A stretch of 36,219 nucleotides of DNA. It comes from an uncultured Eubacteriales bacterium (lineage in GTDB: Bacteria; Bacillota; Clostridia; Lachnospirales; Lachnospiraceae). Below, piece by piece: positions 8,302-17,542 of this stretch (position 1 is its first letter; each line of letters opens with the position of its first letter). The notes beneath the pieces were generated by a model, which worked only from the letters and a program-made list of their open reading frames with translations, ran no database searches and was not told the DNA's origin. The position numbers and the translations under genes were made by a program. The stretch is from assembly GCA_900545175.1 (NCBI GenBank), contig UQYF01000026.1:1-36219 (forward strand), read 5' to 3'.

Positions 8302-8594
8302 TAAAATTCTCCTTATGCCAGCGGTATTCTGATTTTTCACGCTTTAAAATTCCTTCTGAAATCATATCCCATCTTAGCGTGCAGAAATCATCATGAAAAC
8401 AAACCTGCCATCCGCCGACTGTGAATATACCTTCGGATTCTCAGATTTTTGTTTTTTACAATTATAATCTCATTAGCCGGTACAATATATCACCCACAAG
8501 GCTTACTCTCTTCCTGTCACTGCTGCAACCATATCAAGCCACTAAACCTGAACTGTGATGAGTCTGTTCCATCGGCTTTTCTTAAAGCTCTGCA
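8302..8594. other. Intergenic stretch, nothing firmly recognised
   Basis: This 293-bp gap lies between the UPF0340 gene and the zinc-ribbon gene. A TATAAT-like -10 occurs on the minus strand near 8463, but I find no well-spaced -35 partner. No riboswitch core, tRNA or strong terminator was seen. Confidence 0.35.
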
Positions 8595-9158
8595 CTAATC
8601 ATTTCTGTGGTCAACACCCAATGTATCATCATAGACCGCACGGCAGCCTCCGATGAACTTCGGTCTGGTTCTCGCCGCCACAAGCGCCGCATGTCCGATA
8701 TGGTCAATGGACAGTCGAACCGGAACCGCAACAGCTTTAAGATGCATGCCAATCAAAGTATTTCCGATATCAAGCCCTGCATGAGCCTTAATCTGCTCAA
8801 GTACAACCGGATGTTCAAAATGCGCATATGCCTGTGTCGCAAATGAACCTCCTGCTTTCTTTTGCGGAATTACATTCACTATATCTGCTCCAGGCACTGC
8901 TGCTTCCTCCACAACAATAGCTCGGTTTAGATGTTCACAGCACTGCGCCGCTAAATATACACCTTTCTCGTCAAGAGCCTTTTTTATTCCAAGAAAAAGT
9001 TCAAGTGCCACATCGACATCCGAGTTGGTTCCTATCCTGCTGCCGACAACCTCACTTGTAGAGCAGCCTATGACCATAATCTGTCCCACCTTAAGTCCGG
9101 CGCACTCGCAAAGCTCATGTGCCGCAGCATATGCTTGCTGCCTTATATCTGTTCCCAT
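8595..9158 (-). CDS. UPF0340 / TIGR01440 family protein (YwlG-like)
   Basis: This soluble protein of about 187 residues belongs to the conserved UPF0340 (DUF436, YwlG-like) family, common in Firmicutes and without established function. Recognisable features are the GQIMVIGCSTSEVVGSRIG segment near the N terminus, QCCEHLNRAIVVEEAA in the middle, and the end segment VPVRLSIDHIGHAALVAARTRPKFIGGCRAVYDD. A GTG three codons further upstream is possible, but GAGAGG would then touch the start codon; the ATG at 9158 gives a normal 8-nt spacer. It follows pepF by about 20 bp on the same strand, so the two are likely co-transcribed. Nothing suggests truncation. Confidence 0.88.
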   Translation of the reverse strand: MGTDIRQQAYAAAHELCECAGLKVGQIMVIGCSTSEVVGSRIGTNSDVDVALELFLGIKKALDEKGVYLAAQCCEHLNRAIVVEEAAVPGADIVNVIPQKKAGGSFATQAYAHFEHPVVLEQIKAHAGLDIGNTLIGMHLKAVAVPVRLSIDHIGHAALVAARTRPKFIGGCRAVYDDTLGVDHRND

Positions 9159-9180
9159 ATCAAACACCTCTCATTTCAGC

Positions 9181-10929
9181 TTATGCTAATTTACAAAACT
9201 CACAAACCTCAGCCTCAATAAGCTTCAAGCTGCTTCTCCAGAAATCAGGATTGGTGACATCGATTCCCATAGTCGCTGCAACATCCTCGATTGAATGACA
9301 GCCTGTTGAGGCAAGCATCTTATTATACTTAGGAACGAAGCTGTCGCCCTCCTCCTTATAAAGACTGTAAAGACCGAGTGCAAAAAGATTGCCGAATGCA
9401 TATGGGAAGTTATAATAGCTAAGCCCTGAACTGTAATAATGCCCCTTGCATACCCACATATAAGGATGCATTGTGTTCTCGTCAAGTCCGTCACCGTAAG
9501 ACTGTCTCTGAGCATCAAGCATGATTTCCTTCAAGTCGTCTGCCATTAAGAAACGGTTCTTACTCTGCTCGAACACAGCCGACTCAATAAGGAATCTTGA
9601 ATAGATATCAACTATACACTGTGTCTGCTCCTTTAAATCACTGTCGATAAGGCTTAGCTTCTCCTCGTCACCCGCCTTAGACAGCGCATACTTTCCTAAA
9701 AATACTTCATTGAAGGTCGAAGCTGTCTCTGCAAGCTGCATAGGTGCTCCCTGATTAAGTATGTCAACATCCTCAAGCTGTCTGTTGTGGTATGCGTGAC
9801 CAAGCTCATGTGCAAGCGTGTCGACAGCGCCGAATGTTCCGTCATAGTTAGTCAGTATACGGCTCTGTCTTATGAAGTTGGCATCAGCACAGAAAGCTCC
9901 GCCCTCCTTGCCTTTTCTAGGATAGAAGTCAATCCATGAATTCTCAAAAGCTTCCTTCATGAGTGAAGCCATGCCCGGTGTAAATCCCGAAAAACAATTT
10001 ACAAGATATTCCTTGGCTTCATCAATGCTGTAGCTTTTTTCAGCTTTTCCTATAGGTGCAAAAAGGTCATACCAAGGAAGTCCGTTCTTATGTCCGAGGA
10101 GCTCGCCCTTCTTTCTTAAATACTTTCTGAAAACAGGAAGATACTCCTTGATTGCTGTGAGCATGGCATCGAGTGTCTCCTTCTTCATATCGGATTTTGC
10201 AAGTGTCATGTCAAGAGCTGACTCATATCCTCTCTTTTCGCATAATGTGTTCACCTGCATCTTGATATTGTTGAGTGCAAACGCAACAGAATCGGCAATT
10301 TTCTCATATGCTTTAATTTCAGTCTCATAAGCGCTCTTGCGGACTGCCGCATCATCACTGTAGGCAAGATTTCTTATCTCAGATAAAGTTACCGTCCTGC
10401 CTTCGTAGTCAACCTTAAGTGTCGATGTGAGATATGTCTGAAGCTTACCCCATGCAGCACCTCCGGTCATATCAAGCTGTGAGATAATCTCCTCAACCTC
10501 GTCACTTAACAGATGCTTTGCATTTTCCTTGGCACTTTTAAGCTTGTATGTGTACTTTGCAATAAGACCGCTCTCCTTTGCAAATGCATCCACATCCGGA
10601 ATTGATGCGTATAATTTTGATGCCGCCGAAAACGCTGCGCTTCCGGAAGAAAACACCTTGCTAAAACGGTTAGACTGTGCCATTATACTGCCATCGTCTG
10701 TGTTGACTGACTCTCTAAGACCGATATAGAGGCTCAATTTACCTGCTAACAGCGTGATATTCTCCTCAAATGACAGTAATTCTTCAACCTTATCCTTAAG
10801 CTCCCTATCAGCAGCCTTAACAGCCTTGCCAAAGCTTACAATCTCCTCCTCAAGCGCCTTAAAATCTGCCTCATAGGCATCATCGTCAAAACCCTTATAA
10901 ATCTCATCGAGTGACCATTCTGTGTTCAT
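9181..10929 (-). CDS. pepF: Oligoendopeptidase F (M3 family metallopeptidase)
   Basis: PepF is a cytoplasmic zinc metallopeptidase that cleaves short peptides. The zinc-binding HELGH (DTLAHELGHAYH) is visible about 374 residues from the start chosen here. The N-terminal helical domain (EWSLDEIYKGFDDD) and the C-terminal M3B helical domain with the MHPYMWVCKGHYYSSGLSYYNFPYAFG region (His and Tyr residues lining the active site in the family) are present. Length is about 582 residues, normal for the M3B group. An ATG four codons upstream is in frame, but GGAG inside that codon pair is well placed for the second ATG, so I chose 10929. It is followed closely by the UPF0340 gene. Upstream lie two inverted repeats separating it from glyS. 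Confidence 0.94.
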   Translation of the reverse strand: MNTEWSLDEIYKGFDDDAYEADFKALEEEIVSFGKAVKAADRELKDKVEELLSFEENITLLAGKLSLYIGLRESVNTDDGSIMAQSNRFSKVFSSGSAAFSAASKLYASIPDVDAFAKESGLIAKYTYKLKSAKENAKHLLSDEVEEIISQLDMTGGAAWGKLQTYLTSTLKVDYEGRTVTLSEIRNLAYSDDAAVRKSAYETEIKAYEKIADSVAFALNNIKMQVNTLCEKRGYESALDMTLAKSDMKKETLDAMLTAIKEYLPVFRKYLRKKGELLGHKNGLPWYDLFAPIGKAEKSYSIDEAKEYLVNCFSGFTPGMASLMKEAFENSWIDFYPRKGKEGGAFCADANFIRQSRILTNYDGTFGAVDTLAHELGHAYHNRQLEDVDILNQGAPMQLAETASTFNEVFLGKYALSKAGDEEKLSLIDSDLKEQTQCIVDIYSRFLIESAVFEQSKNRFLMADDLKEIMLDAQRQSYGDGLDENTMHPYMWVCKGHYYSSGLSYYNFPYAFGNLFALGLYSLYKEEGDSFVPKYNKMLASTGCHSIEDVAATMGIDVTNPDFWRSSLKLIEAEVCEFCKLA

Positions 10930-10979
10930 AATAATCTCCATTTTCTTTCTATATTGTTATTTTACCTACATTTTCAAAA

Positions 10980-11033
10980 TTCCCCTTCCGGTACATAAGT
11001 AATCTCAAATTCCTCAATGTACTAAAAGGGGAA
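10980..11033. repeat. Inverted repeat upstream of pepF
   Basis: TTCCCCTT (10980-10987) pairs with AAGGGGAA (11026-11033), with GTACAT/ATGTAC (10991-10996 and 11017-11022) stacking inside. It sits in the pepF leader or just after the glyS transcript. The tail on the minus strand is only weakly T-rich, so it may be a terminator or a regulatory stem. Confidence 0.5.
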
Positions 11034-11051
11034 ATAATATTTCAATATATT

Positions 11052-11114
11052 CTTATCCGCAATAACTCACACTGCTTTTCTATAGTTAAGCATAAGCGGA
11101 TAAGTCTTTTTTAT
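11052..11114. terminator. Hairpin between glyS and pepF, possible terminator
   Basis: CTTATCCGC (11052-11060) and GCGGATAAG (11096-11104) are perfect 9-bp arms. The T-rich tail (TCTTTTTTATC) is on the plus-strand side, whereas the neighbouring genes run on minus. On the minus side the tail is only AATATATT. It is therefore a poor glyS terminator by shape and a better plus-strand one. Confidence 0.4.
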
Positions 11115-11115
11115 C

Positions 11116-12504
11116 TTAGAACTCAAACTTCTTCTCAAAGTAAGCCTTTAAGTCTGCGATTGCAACTCTCTCCTGCTCCATTGTGTCACGGTCACGGACT
11201 GTAACACAGTTGTCTGTCTCAGAATCGAAATCGTATGTTACGCAGAAAGGTGTACCAATCTCATCCTGTCTTCTGTATCTCTTACCGATATTTCCTCTGT
11301 CATCGAACTCACAGTTATAAGTCTTAGAAAGCTCTGCAAATACCTTCTCAGCACCCTCGTTGAGCTTCTTAGAGAGCGGAAGCACACCAACCTTGACAGG
11401 AGCGATTGCAGGATGGAAATGAAGAACTGTTCTTACATCGCCCTCTCCAATCTCTTCCTCATCATAAGCAGCGCAGAGGAATGCAAGTGTAACACGGTCA
11501 GCACCAAGTGATGGCTCGATAACGTAAGGAATGTACTTCTCCTTAGTCTCGTCATCAAAATATGACATATCCTCACCTGATGTATTCTGATGCTGTGTAA
11601 GGTCATAGTCTGTTCTGTCAGCTATACCCCAGAGCTCGCCCCATCCGAATGGGAATAAGAACTCGATATCTGTTGTACCCTTAGAATAGAAGCAGAGCTC
11701 CTCAGGAGAATGGTCACGAAGACGCATCTCGTCCTCCTTGATTCCAAGAGAAAGCAGCCAGTCGCGGCAGAAGCCTCTCCAGTACTGGAACCACTCAAGG
11801 TCTGTGCCCGGCTTGCAGAAGAACTCAAGCTCCATCTGCTCAAACTCTCTTGTACGGAAAGTAAAGTTACCCGGTGTAATCTCGTTACGGAATGACTTAC
11901 CAATCTGTCCGATACCGAAAGGAACCTTCTTTCTTGAGGTTCTCTGTACATTCTTAAAGTTTACGAAGATACCCTGTGCTGTCTCCGGTCTTAAATAAAC
12001 TGTATTCTTCGCATCCTCGGTAACACCCTGAAAAGTCTTGAACATAAGATTGAACTGTCTTATATCTGTAAAGTTATGCTTACCGCATGTAGGACATGCA
12101 ATATTCTTCTCATCGATGAAATTCTTCATCTGCTCCTGGCTCCATGCATCGACTGAGCCTTCAAGCTCATAATTGTTCTCTGCGCACCAGTCCTCAATAA
12201 GCTTGTCAGCTCTGAAGCGCTCATGGCATTCCTTACAATCCATAAGAGGGTCTGCAAAACCACCGAGATGTCCTGATGCAACCCATGTCTGAGGGTTCAT
12301 AAGGATAGCGCAGTCAACGCCAACATTATATGGGCTCTCCTGAACGAACTTCTTCCACCAAGCCTTCTTTACATTGTTCTTAAGCTCAACACCGAGATTA
12401 CCATAATCCCATGTATTCGCAAGACCGCCGTAAATCTCTGAACCCGGATATACAAAACCTCTCGCCTTGGCAAGGGCTACAATCTTGTCCATTGTCTTTT
12501 CCAT
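11116..12504 (-). CDS. glyS: Glycine--tRNA ligase (dimeric, single-chain type)
   Basis: This class II synthetase charges tRNA-Gly in the cytosol. The 462-residue alpha2-type chain is typical of Clostridia that lack the split GlyQ/GlyS enzyme. It begins MEKTMDKIVALAKARGFVYPGSEIYGG. The insertion has paired cysteines (CKEC and CPTC) that may bind zinc. Class II motif 2 is FRNEITPGNFTFRTREFEQME and motif 3 lies around IEPSLGADRVTLAFLCAAYDEE, followed by the anticodon-binding domain (APVKVGVLPLSKKLNEGA). The start has AAGGAGAG at good spacing. A promoter with 17-bp spacing lies in the 90-bp gap after recO, so it can be expressed on its own. No T-box element is present upstream. Confidence 0.97.
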   Translation of the reverse strand: MEKTMDKIVALAKARGFVYPGSEIYGGLANTWDYGNLGVELKNNVKKAWWKKFVQESPYNVGVDCAILMNPQTWVASGHLGGFADPLMDCKECHERFRADKLIEDWCAENNYELEGSVDAWSQEQMKNFIDEKNIACPTCGKHNFTDIRQFNLMFKTFQGVTEDAKNTVYLRPETAQGIFVNFKNVQRTSRKKVPFGIGQIGKSFRNEITPGNFTFRTREFEQMELEFFCKPGTDLEWFQYWRGFCRDWLLSLGIKEDEMRLRDHSPEELCFYSKGTTDIEFLFPFGWGELWGIADRTDYDLTQHQNTSGEDMSYFDDETKEKYIPYVIEPSLGADRVTLAFLCAAYDEEEIGEGDVRTVLHFHPAIAPVKVGVLPLSKKLNEGAEKVFAELSKTYNCEFDDRGNIGKRYRRQDEIGTPFCVTYDFDSETDNCVTVRDRDTMEQERVAIADLKAYFEKKFEF

Positions 12505-12558
12505 AATTATTCTCTCCTTCGCATTATCGCTTATAATACTTTTTTGTGCATGTGCAAA

Positions 12559-12587
12559 ATTTTACAACACATTTAACATAATTGCAA
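12559..12587 (-). promoter_or_regulatory. Candidate glyS promoter
   Basis: On the minus strand -35 TTGCAA (12582-12587), a 17-bp spacer and -10 TAAAAT (12559-12564) fall in the gap between the recO stop and the glyS start. Confidence 0.55.
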
Positions 12588-12594
12588 GGCAAAA

Positions 12595-13338
12595 TCATTT
12601 ATCTACCAGTTCGAGCATATCAAGTGATTTCATTCTCTTATCGAGATATTTCAAAATACAGCATCTCATCACTTCCGTAAGCTCTGCAAGCACTTCATCC
12701 TTTACAGTAAATGAATACAATTTCTCACATGATGTTGCCACAATAAACTGCAATGTATATAAAGTTGCCGGCAGGATACGTATTGTATCCTTCTTTCCAT
12801 GACATGAATGGCACAGCACACCGTTTGATGAAATCGAGAATCCTTCAATATCTTCCGCCGCCCCACAGGATGTACAGCAGAAAAATTCAGGATATTCTCC
12901 GTTTATGACAAGCTGCTTTAACTCATAAACTGCCCTGACAAGCTTATCCGGTATACGTTTGTCAAGAAGCGCTCTAAGTGAATGATATATGAGATTGAGC
13001 ATAGCCGTCTCATCCTCATTTTCTCTGGCAAAATAATCCGCAAACTCAAGAAAATAGTACCCATAGCATGCTCCGACAAGGTCATCGGCAAGCTCGCGGA
13101 AGTACGTCTTTATGGCAGCTTTCTCGACAGTATATGAATTTCTTCCCGGATATATGAAAAATGTCCCGAAAGCAAAGCTCTCACAGGCTGCCATCAGAGC
13201 ATTTCCCGGCTTTCTCGCTCCTCTTGCAAAAGCGCTTATTTTGCCTAGCTCTCTTGTCAACAGCACAACTCTCTTATCATATTCTCCTACCGGTCCCGAA
13301 GCTATAACCATTCCTGTCACTTCTATTACTTCTGCCAT
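12595..13338 (-). CDS. recO: DNA repair protein RecO
   Basis: RecO loads RecA onto SSB-coated single strands in the RecFOR pathway of recombinational repair. The 247-residue length is typical. The N-terminal OB fold begins MAEVIEVTGMVIASGPVGEYDKRVVLLT and contains the family signature GKISAFARGARKPGN. The helical C-terminal domain carries a four-cysteine zinc site: CTSC at about 154-157 and CHSC about 20 residues later, spaced by the usual loop. It lies downstream of era on the same strand, an arrangement widespread in Firmicutes, with a 144-bp gap. The start ATG has only a modest ribosome binding site (TTAGG). Confidence 0.95.
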   Translation of the reverse strand: MAEVIEVTGMVIASGPVGEYDKRVVLLTRELGKISAFARGARKPGNALMAACESFAFGTFFIYPGRNSYTVEKAAIKTYFRELADDLVGACYGYYFLEFADYFARENEDETAMLNLIYHSLRALLDKRIPDKLVRAVYELKQLVINGEYPEFFCCTSCGAAEDIEGFSISSNGVLCHSCHGKKDTIRILPATLYTLQFIVATSCEKLYSFTVKDEVLAELTEVMRCCILKYLDKRMKSLDMLELVDK

Positions 13339-13482
13339 CTGTAAATACCTAACCTAACATTCTATATGCTGTCATCCGCATATATTCATTATATTTCTGC
13401 CTGCGAAGTATCCTTGACTTATAAAATCATCAGCCTTCAATCCTTAAATACGATACTAATATATACCTCTGACATACTATGC

Positions 13483-14394
13483 CTATTTTTTTAATGCTTT
13501 CTCATCGTATCCATAATTCTTCATAAGCAGGTCATTGTCACGCCATTCTTTCTTAACTTTTACCCATAGCTTTAAGTTGACCTGCATATCCATCATGCGC
13601 TCTATCTCAAAACGTGCAGCGGAGCCTATTTTCTTTAACATCTCTCCGCCCTTGCCGATGATTATTCCTTTATGCGAATCTCTCTCACATATAATAGTCG
13701 CATCGATATCTATGATATTGCTTCCGTCAAGTCTCTCTCTCATGCGCTCTATTGTCACGGCTATTCCGTGAGGAATCTCATCGCTTAAGCATCTTAATGC
13801 CTTCTCTCTGATAAGCTCTGCCGCTATCTGCTTCATAGGCTGGTCTGTGACTGTATCTTCATCATAATACATAGGGCCATAAGGCAGATACTTAAAAATC
13901 GCATCTACAAGGTCATCCGTATTCTGACCTTTGAGTGCCGACACAGGAACTATCTCATCAAAATTGACAATGTTCCTGTATGCATCGATAAACTTAAGAA
14001 CCTCTTCCTTCTTGACGGTATCTACCTTATTAATGACAAGAATAACCGGTTTCTTGCAGTTCTTTAAGTTCATCGCAATCTGCTGCTCTCCGGCACCGAT
14101 ATATGTTGTCGGTTCTACAAGCCATAGCACAACATCGACATCATTCATCGTCTGCTTTGCCGCATTTACCATATATTCGCCAAGCTTATTCTTTGCTTTG
14201 TGAATTCCAGGTGTATCAAGAAAGATAATCTGTCCTCTCTCTTCCGTATAAACCGTCTGTATCCTGTTTCTTGTTGTCTGCGGCTTGTTGGATGTAATTG
14301 CAATCTTCTGTCCTATAAGCCTGTTCATAAGTGTTGATTTGCCAACATTCGGGCGCCCGATGAGCGCCACGAAACCTGTCTTTAATTCAGCCAT
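13483..14394 (-). CDS. era: GTPase Era
   Basis: Era is an essential GTPase that binds the 3' end of 16S rRNA and aids 30S subunit maturation. Of 303 residues, the G domain shows G1 GRPNVGKST near residue 13, a QTTRNRIQ switch I, G3 DTPGIH and G4 NKVD. The C-terminal KH RNA-binding domain has GIIIGKGGEMLKKIG and ends with the conserved VKVKKEWRDND. The start has AAAGGG five to six bases upstream. It follows the M16 peptidase gene by only 13 bp, so the two are probably one transcript, with recO downstream. Confidence 0.97.
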   Translation of the reverse strand: MAELKTGFVALIGRPNVGKSTLMNRLIGQKIAITSNKPQTTRNRIQTVYTEERGQIIFLDTPGIHKAKNKLGEYMVNAAKQTMNDVDVVLWLVEPTTYIGAGEQQIAMNLKNCKKPVILVINKVDTVKKEEVLKFIDAYRNIVNFDEIVPVSALKGQNTDDLVDAIFKYLPYGPMYYDEDTVTDQPMKQIAAELIREKALRCLSDEIPHGIAVTIERMRERLDGSNIIDIDATIICERDSHKGIIIGKGGEMLKKIGSAARFEIERMMDMQVNLKLWVKVKKEWRDNDLLMKNYGYDEKALKK

Positions 14395-14407
14395 TTTATC
14401 CCTTTCC

Positions 14408-17329
14408 CTATGCGAGAGGCTCTATAACATCGAACATGTCCTTCGCACCGTTTATCTTATCTTCGTTTCCGACTACACATAAATATCCGTCATCAAGCAC
14501 AGCTTTTACCATTCCATGAAGTGACCTTATGTCATCCACGGTCGCATTTAAGACTTCGTCTCTCTCCTTCTGAAGCATCTGCTCCGTAAGTCCTCCGATA
14601 TATGCATCAAATGAAGCTGAGCCTTTTGCTGAAGGTGTCTTTGGAATATCAAGATCTGATATTGTACCTATCACATACTTAGTCATCTCACGTTCATCTG
14701 CCTCAAAATTCTCAACATATTCCGGAGCTTTTTCATATATTTCATTGGTTTTTTCAAGATTCGGATCTCTGTAGGATGTGAACGCACCAAGAGAGCTTGC
14801 AAATCCTCCGAATGCAGCACCGCAACCGTATGCACCGCCCTTTACACGGATGTTGTTCCACAGATAATCGCTGTTCATCATACTTGAAAGTATTCTCATC
14901 GCACCTGTGTACTCCACTCCGGCCTTAGAGTAATCACCAACACGGCACACAAAGTTGACCTGTCCGCTTGTCTTAAGTGCAAGCTTTGTCTTTTTAAGTT
15001 CAAGCTTTCTCGACACAACAGGAAGCTCATCCGAAGCCAATGTGTCGACAAGCTCACCTACAAGCCTGCTTATAAGCTCATATCCCTTGTCATCGGCAGT
15101 GTATGATACGATGAGATTGCACTTAGTGAATATCTTTTCAGCTGCCTTTTTCATGCCTGCCACAAGTGACTCTTTCTTCTCATCATAATTCTTATACACA
15201 TCATCGAGGAAGCTGTAGAAGCCTCTTCCCGATATCTGCTTTCTCACTGCTCCGCTCTCGTTTATCTGAGCCGCAAGCTCAGCTACTCCGACTGCATTTC
15301 CGGTACTCTGCATTCTCATCTGAATTCCCGCCTTTGTCTCTCCGATAATCTCCTTAAGACGCTTATAATCATCAAATATCGTATGATTCATAATCTCTTC
15401 CATAAGCTCTGTCAGTGCTGCAAGGTCGCCGTAAAGAGCCTTTCCCGCAATGTCAAGAGAATAACGATAATCCTTTGAAGGCTTAACAAAAGGTGTAAGT
15501 CCTGTGCTTACATTGATTCCGCCGGTTCTTATATCCATAGCATTTGACAGCTCAACAAAGCTATACTTCTCAGTACCGATTGCACCTAATACCTCAGCAA
15601 GAAGTCCTGCGTATCCAAGAAGCTCATCATCCACTTTGTCAAGATTAAAGCTGAGTCTTAAATATCCGATTCCGTTCGTGTTAATATTATGGTGTAATAC
15701 TTTCACACCGCTTATGCTCTTTTGTGTATTGTAAAGCTTAGAAGCCTTCTTTCCTATGTCCTCTCTCTTAAGAAGAGGAATGCTCTCAAGCTCCTCCTTT
15801 GTTGACGGCTCACTCTGATAGTCCTTGAGTGCCTTTGTATCATGCACAAGTGCCTTTAGCTGCTCATCAGATAGTGTCTTTTTATACTCTGCAAGCTTCT
15901 TTGCTGTAGCTGCCTCTAATTTTGCTGTATATCCGATTTCAGGCTTTAACACAACGACTGAGGAATGAGGATTGTCAAGAAGATATTTTTTGATAAGCTC
16001 CTCAAAGTAATCTGTGTCAACCTGCTTCTTAAGGAAATCGTAAGCCTCGCTAAGCTGCATATTATAGAAAGGCTTCTCCTCATCATAGAGCCATGTTCCT
16101 AACATATCTATGCCATACATAAGTCCCTTAGGCCATCTTCCGAAATCAGCCTCCCTGTAACGGAACTCATTATAATTGATTCCTGCTCTCAGCGTATCTT
16201 TATTGACACCTTCATTTACCAGCTTTTCAAGTGCTTCCCTGATAATTCTTACAAACTCTTCCTCTCTGTCAGGATTGGTATTAGTAGACATTATCGTGAC
16301 CATCGGCTGTCTGATTGAATTATCGTAAGAACCGCTGACATCCTCACCGATTCCTGCATCTATGAGTGCCTGACGCACCGGTGCTCCCGGCGCATTAAAA
16401 AGAGCATATTCAAGAACAGTAAATGCCAGAGCTAACTTCATATCTCCCGACTCGCCGATTGATGCATTATAAGCTAAATAAGTCTTATTCTCCGTTCCTT
16501 CTTCCTCTGTCACAGAGTATACGCCTTCAACTCTACCCTGCCTGTCAAACGGCTTCTGATGGGAAATATCCGAATCAACCTTAATCTCATCATAATTTCT
16601 TAAATATTCCCTATCAAAATACTCAAGTCTCTCCTCCATGTCACAGTTGCCGTAAACATATATATAGCTGTTCGCAGGATGATACAAGGTCTTATGGAAA
16701 TTTAAGAACTGCTCATAGCTCAAATCAGGAATGAACTCCGGATCACCGCCTGACTCAGTCGCATAAGGAGTGTCAGGATAGAGTGAATTAAGGCACATGC
16801 GGTATACTCTCTGAGTCGGAGACGAGAAAGCACCTTTCATCTCATTGTAGACAACTCCATTGTAAGTAAGAGGTGCGTCAACATTCTCAAGCTCATAATG
16901 CCAGCCTTCCTGCTTAAATATCTGCTCTCTTGTATAAATATTAGGATGAAAAACTGCATCCATATACACGTCCGTAAGATTCTTATAATCCACATCATTG
17001 CAGCTTGCTATCGGATATATTGTCTTATCAGGAAAAGTCATCGCATTCAAAAATGTGTTAAGTGAACCCTTCACAAGCTCAACGAACGGATCCTTCGCAG
17101 GATATTTGTCAGAACCGCAAAGCACCGAATGTTCAAGAATATGCGGTACTCCTGTGCTGTCATCAGGAGGTGTCCTAAACCCTATGCAGAACACTTTATT
17201 CTCATCGTCATTAGAAACCATCGCAATTCTGGCTCCTGATTTCTTATGCTTAAATAAATAGCCCTTTGAAGAAATATCTTCAAGATTCTGTTCCATAATA
17301 AGCTCGTAAATTTCTTTGTTGTAATTCAT
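14408..17329 (-). CDS. M16C-family zinc peptidase (presequence protease / insulinase-like)
   Basis: This large M16 metallopeptidase of about 973 residues resembles the PreP/Cym1/falcilysin branch, a clamshell of two pseudo-symmetric halves that degrades peptides internally. The inverted zinc motif HILEH lies near residue 63-67 (GVPHILEHSVLCGSDKYP). The third zinc-ligand glutamate is expected in the VVYNEMKGAFSSP segment downstream. The second half has the usual inactive M16C domains. There is no signal peptide, so it should be cytosolic. An ATG four codons upstream is in frame, but GGAG inside it is ideally spaced for the ATG at 17329, so I prefer that start. It heads the era gene with a 13-bp gap. 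Substrates are unknown in bacteria; peptide turnover is the likely role. Confidence 0.92.
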   Translation of the reverse strand: MNYNKEIYELIMEQNLEDISSKGYLFKHKKSGARIAMVSNDDENKVFCIGFRTPPDDSTGVPHILEHSVLCGSDKYPAKDPFVELVKGSLNTFLNAMTFPDKTIYPIASCNDVDYKNLTDVYMDAVFHPNIYTREQIFKQEGWHYELENVDAPLTYNGVVYNEMKGAFSSPTQRVYRMCLNSLYPDTPYATESGGDPEFIPDLSYEQFLNFHKTLYHPANSYIYVYGNCDMEERLEYFDREYLRNYDEIKVDSDISHQKPFDRQGRVEGVYSVTEEEGTENKTYLAYNASIGESGDMKLALAFTVLEYALFNAPGAPVRQALIDAGIGEDVSGSYDNSIRQPMVTIMSTNTNPDREEEFVRIIREALEKLVNEGVNKDTLRAGINYNEFRYREADFGRWPKGLMYGIDMLGTWLYDEEKPFYNMQLSEAYDFLKKQVDTDYFEELIKKYLLDNPHSSVVVLKPEIGYTAKLEAATAKKLAEYKKTLSDEQLKALVHDTKALKDYQSEPSTKEELESIPLLKREDIGKKASKLYNTQKSISGVKVLHHNINTNGIGYLRLSFNLDKVDDELLGYAGLLAEVLGAIGTEKYSFVELSNAMDIRTGGINVSTGLTPFVKPSKDYRYSLDIAGKALYGDLAALTELMEEIMNHTIFDDYKRLKEIIGETKAGIQMRMQSTGNAVGVAELAAQINESGAVRKQISGRGFYSFLDDVYKNYDEKKESLVAGMKKAAEKIFTKCNLIVSYTADDKGYELISRLVGELVDTLASDELPVVSRKLELKKTKLALKTSGQVNFVCRVGDYSKAGVEYTGAMRILSSMMNSDYLWNNIRVKGGAYGCGAAFGGFASSLGAFTSYRDPNLEKTNEIYEKAPEYVENFEADEREMTKYVIGTISDLDIPKTPSAKGSASFDAYIGGLTEQMLQKERDEVLNATVDDIRSLHGMVKAVLDDGYLCVVGNEDKINGAKDMFDVIEPLA

Positions 17330-17490
17330 GTCTGTCTCCATTCCGGGAACGTATAATTTCTGCTGTCCATCTCAACATAATTAAAAATGATTTCTGCTTT
17401 GACATGTGCCGTCCCACACACTTTTTTGCTGTCAAAGCTTAAGCGGCATACCTAGTATTAATTCTACCACCAACACTGTATTCAATGCAA

Positions 17491-17529
17491 GAAAAAAGAA
17501 ATCCGGAAGATGGACTGATTCCGGATTTC
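17491..17529 (-). terminator. Intrinsic terminator of ribU
   Basis: GAAATCCGGAA (17498-17508) pairs exactly with TTCCGGATTTC (17519-17529). On the minus strand it is followed by TTTTTTC. It lies 14 bp past the ribU stop. Confidence 0.88.
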
Positions 17530-17542
17530 CATGTTATGATTT

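Noticed and set aside
12505..12594. T-box riboswitch upstream of glyS
   Set aside because: The gap is only 90 bp, and no AGGGTGGTACCGCG-like core is present.
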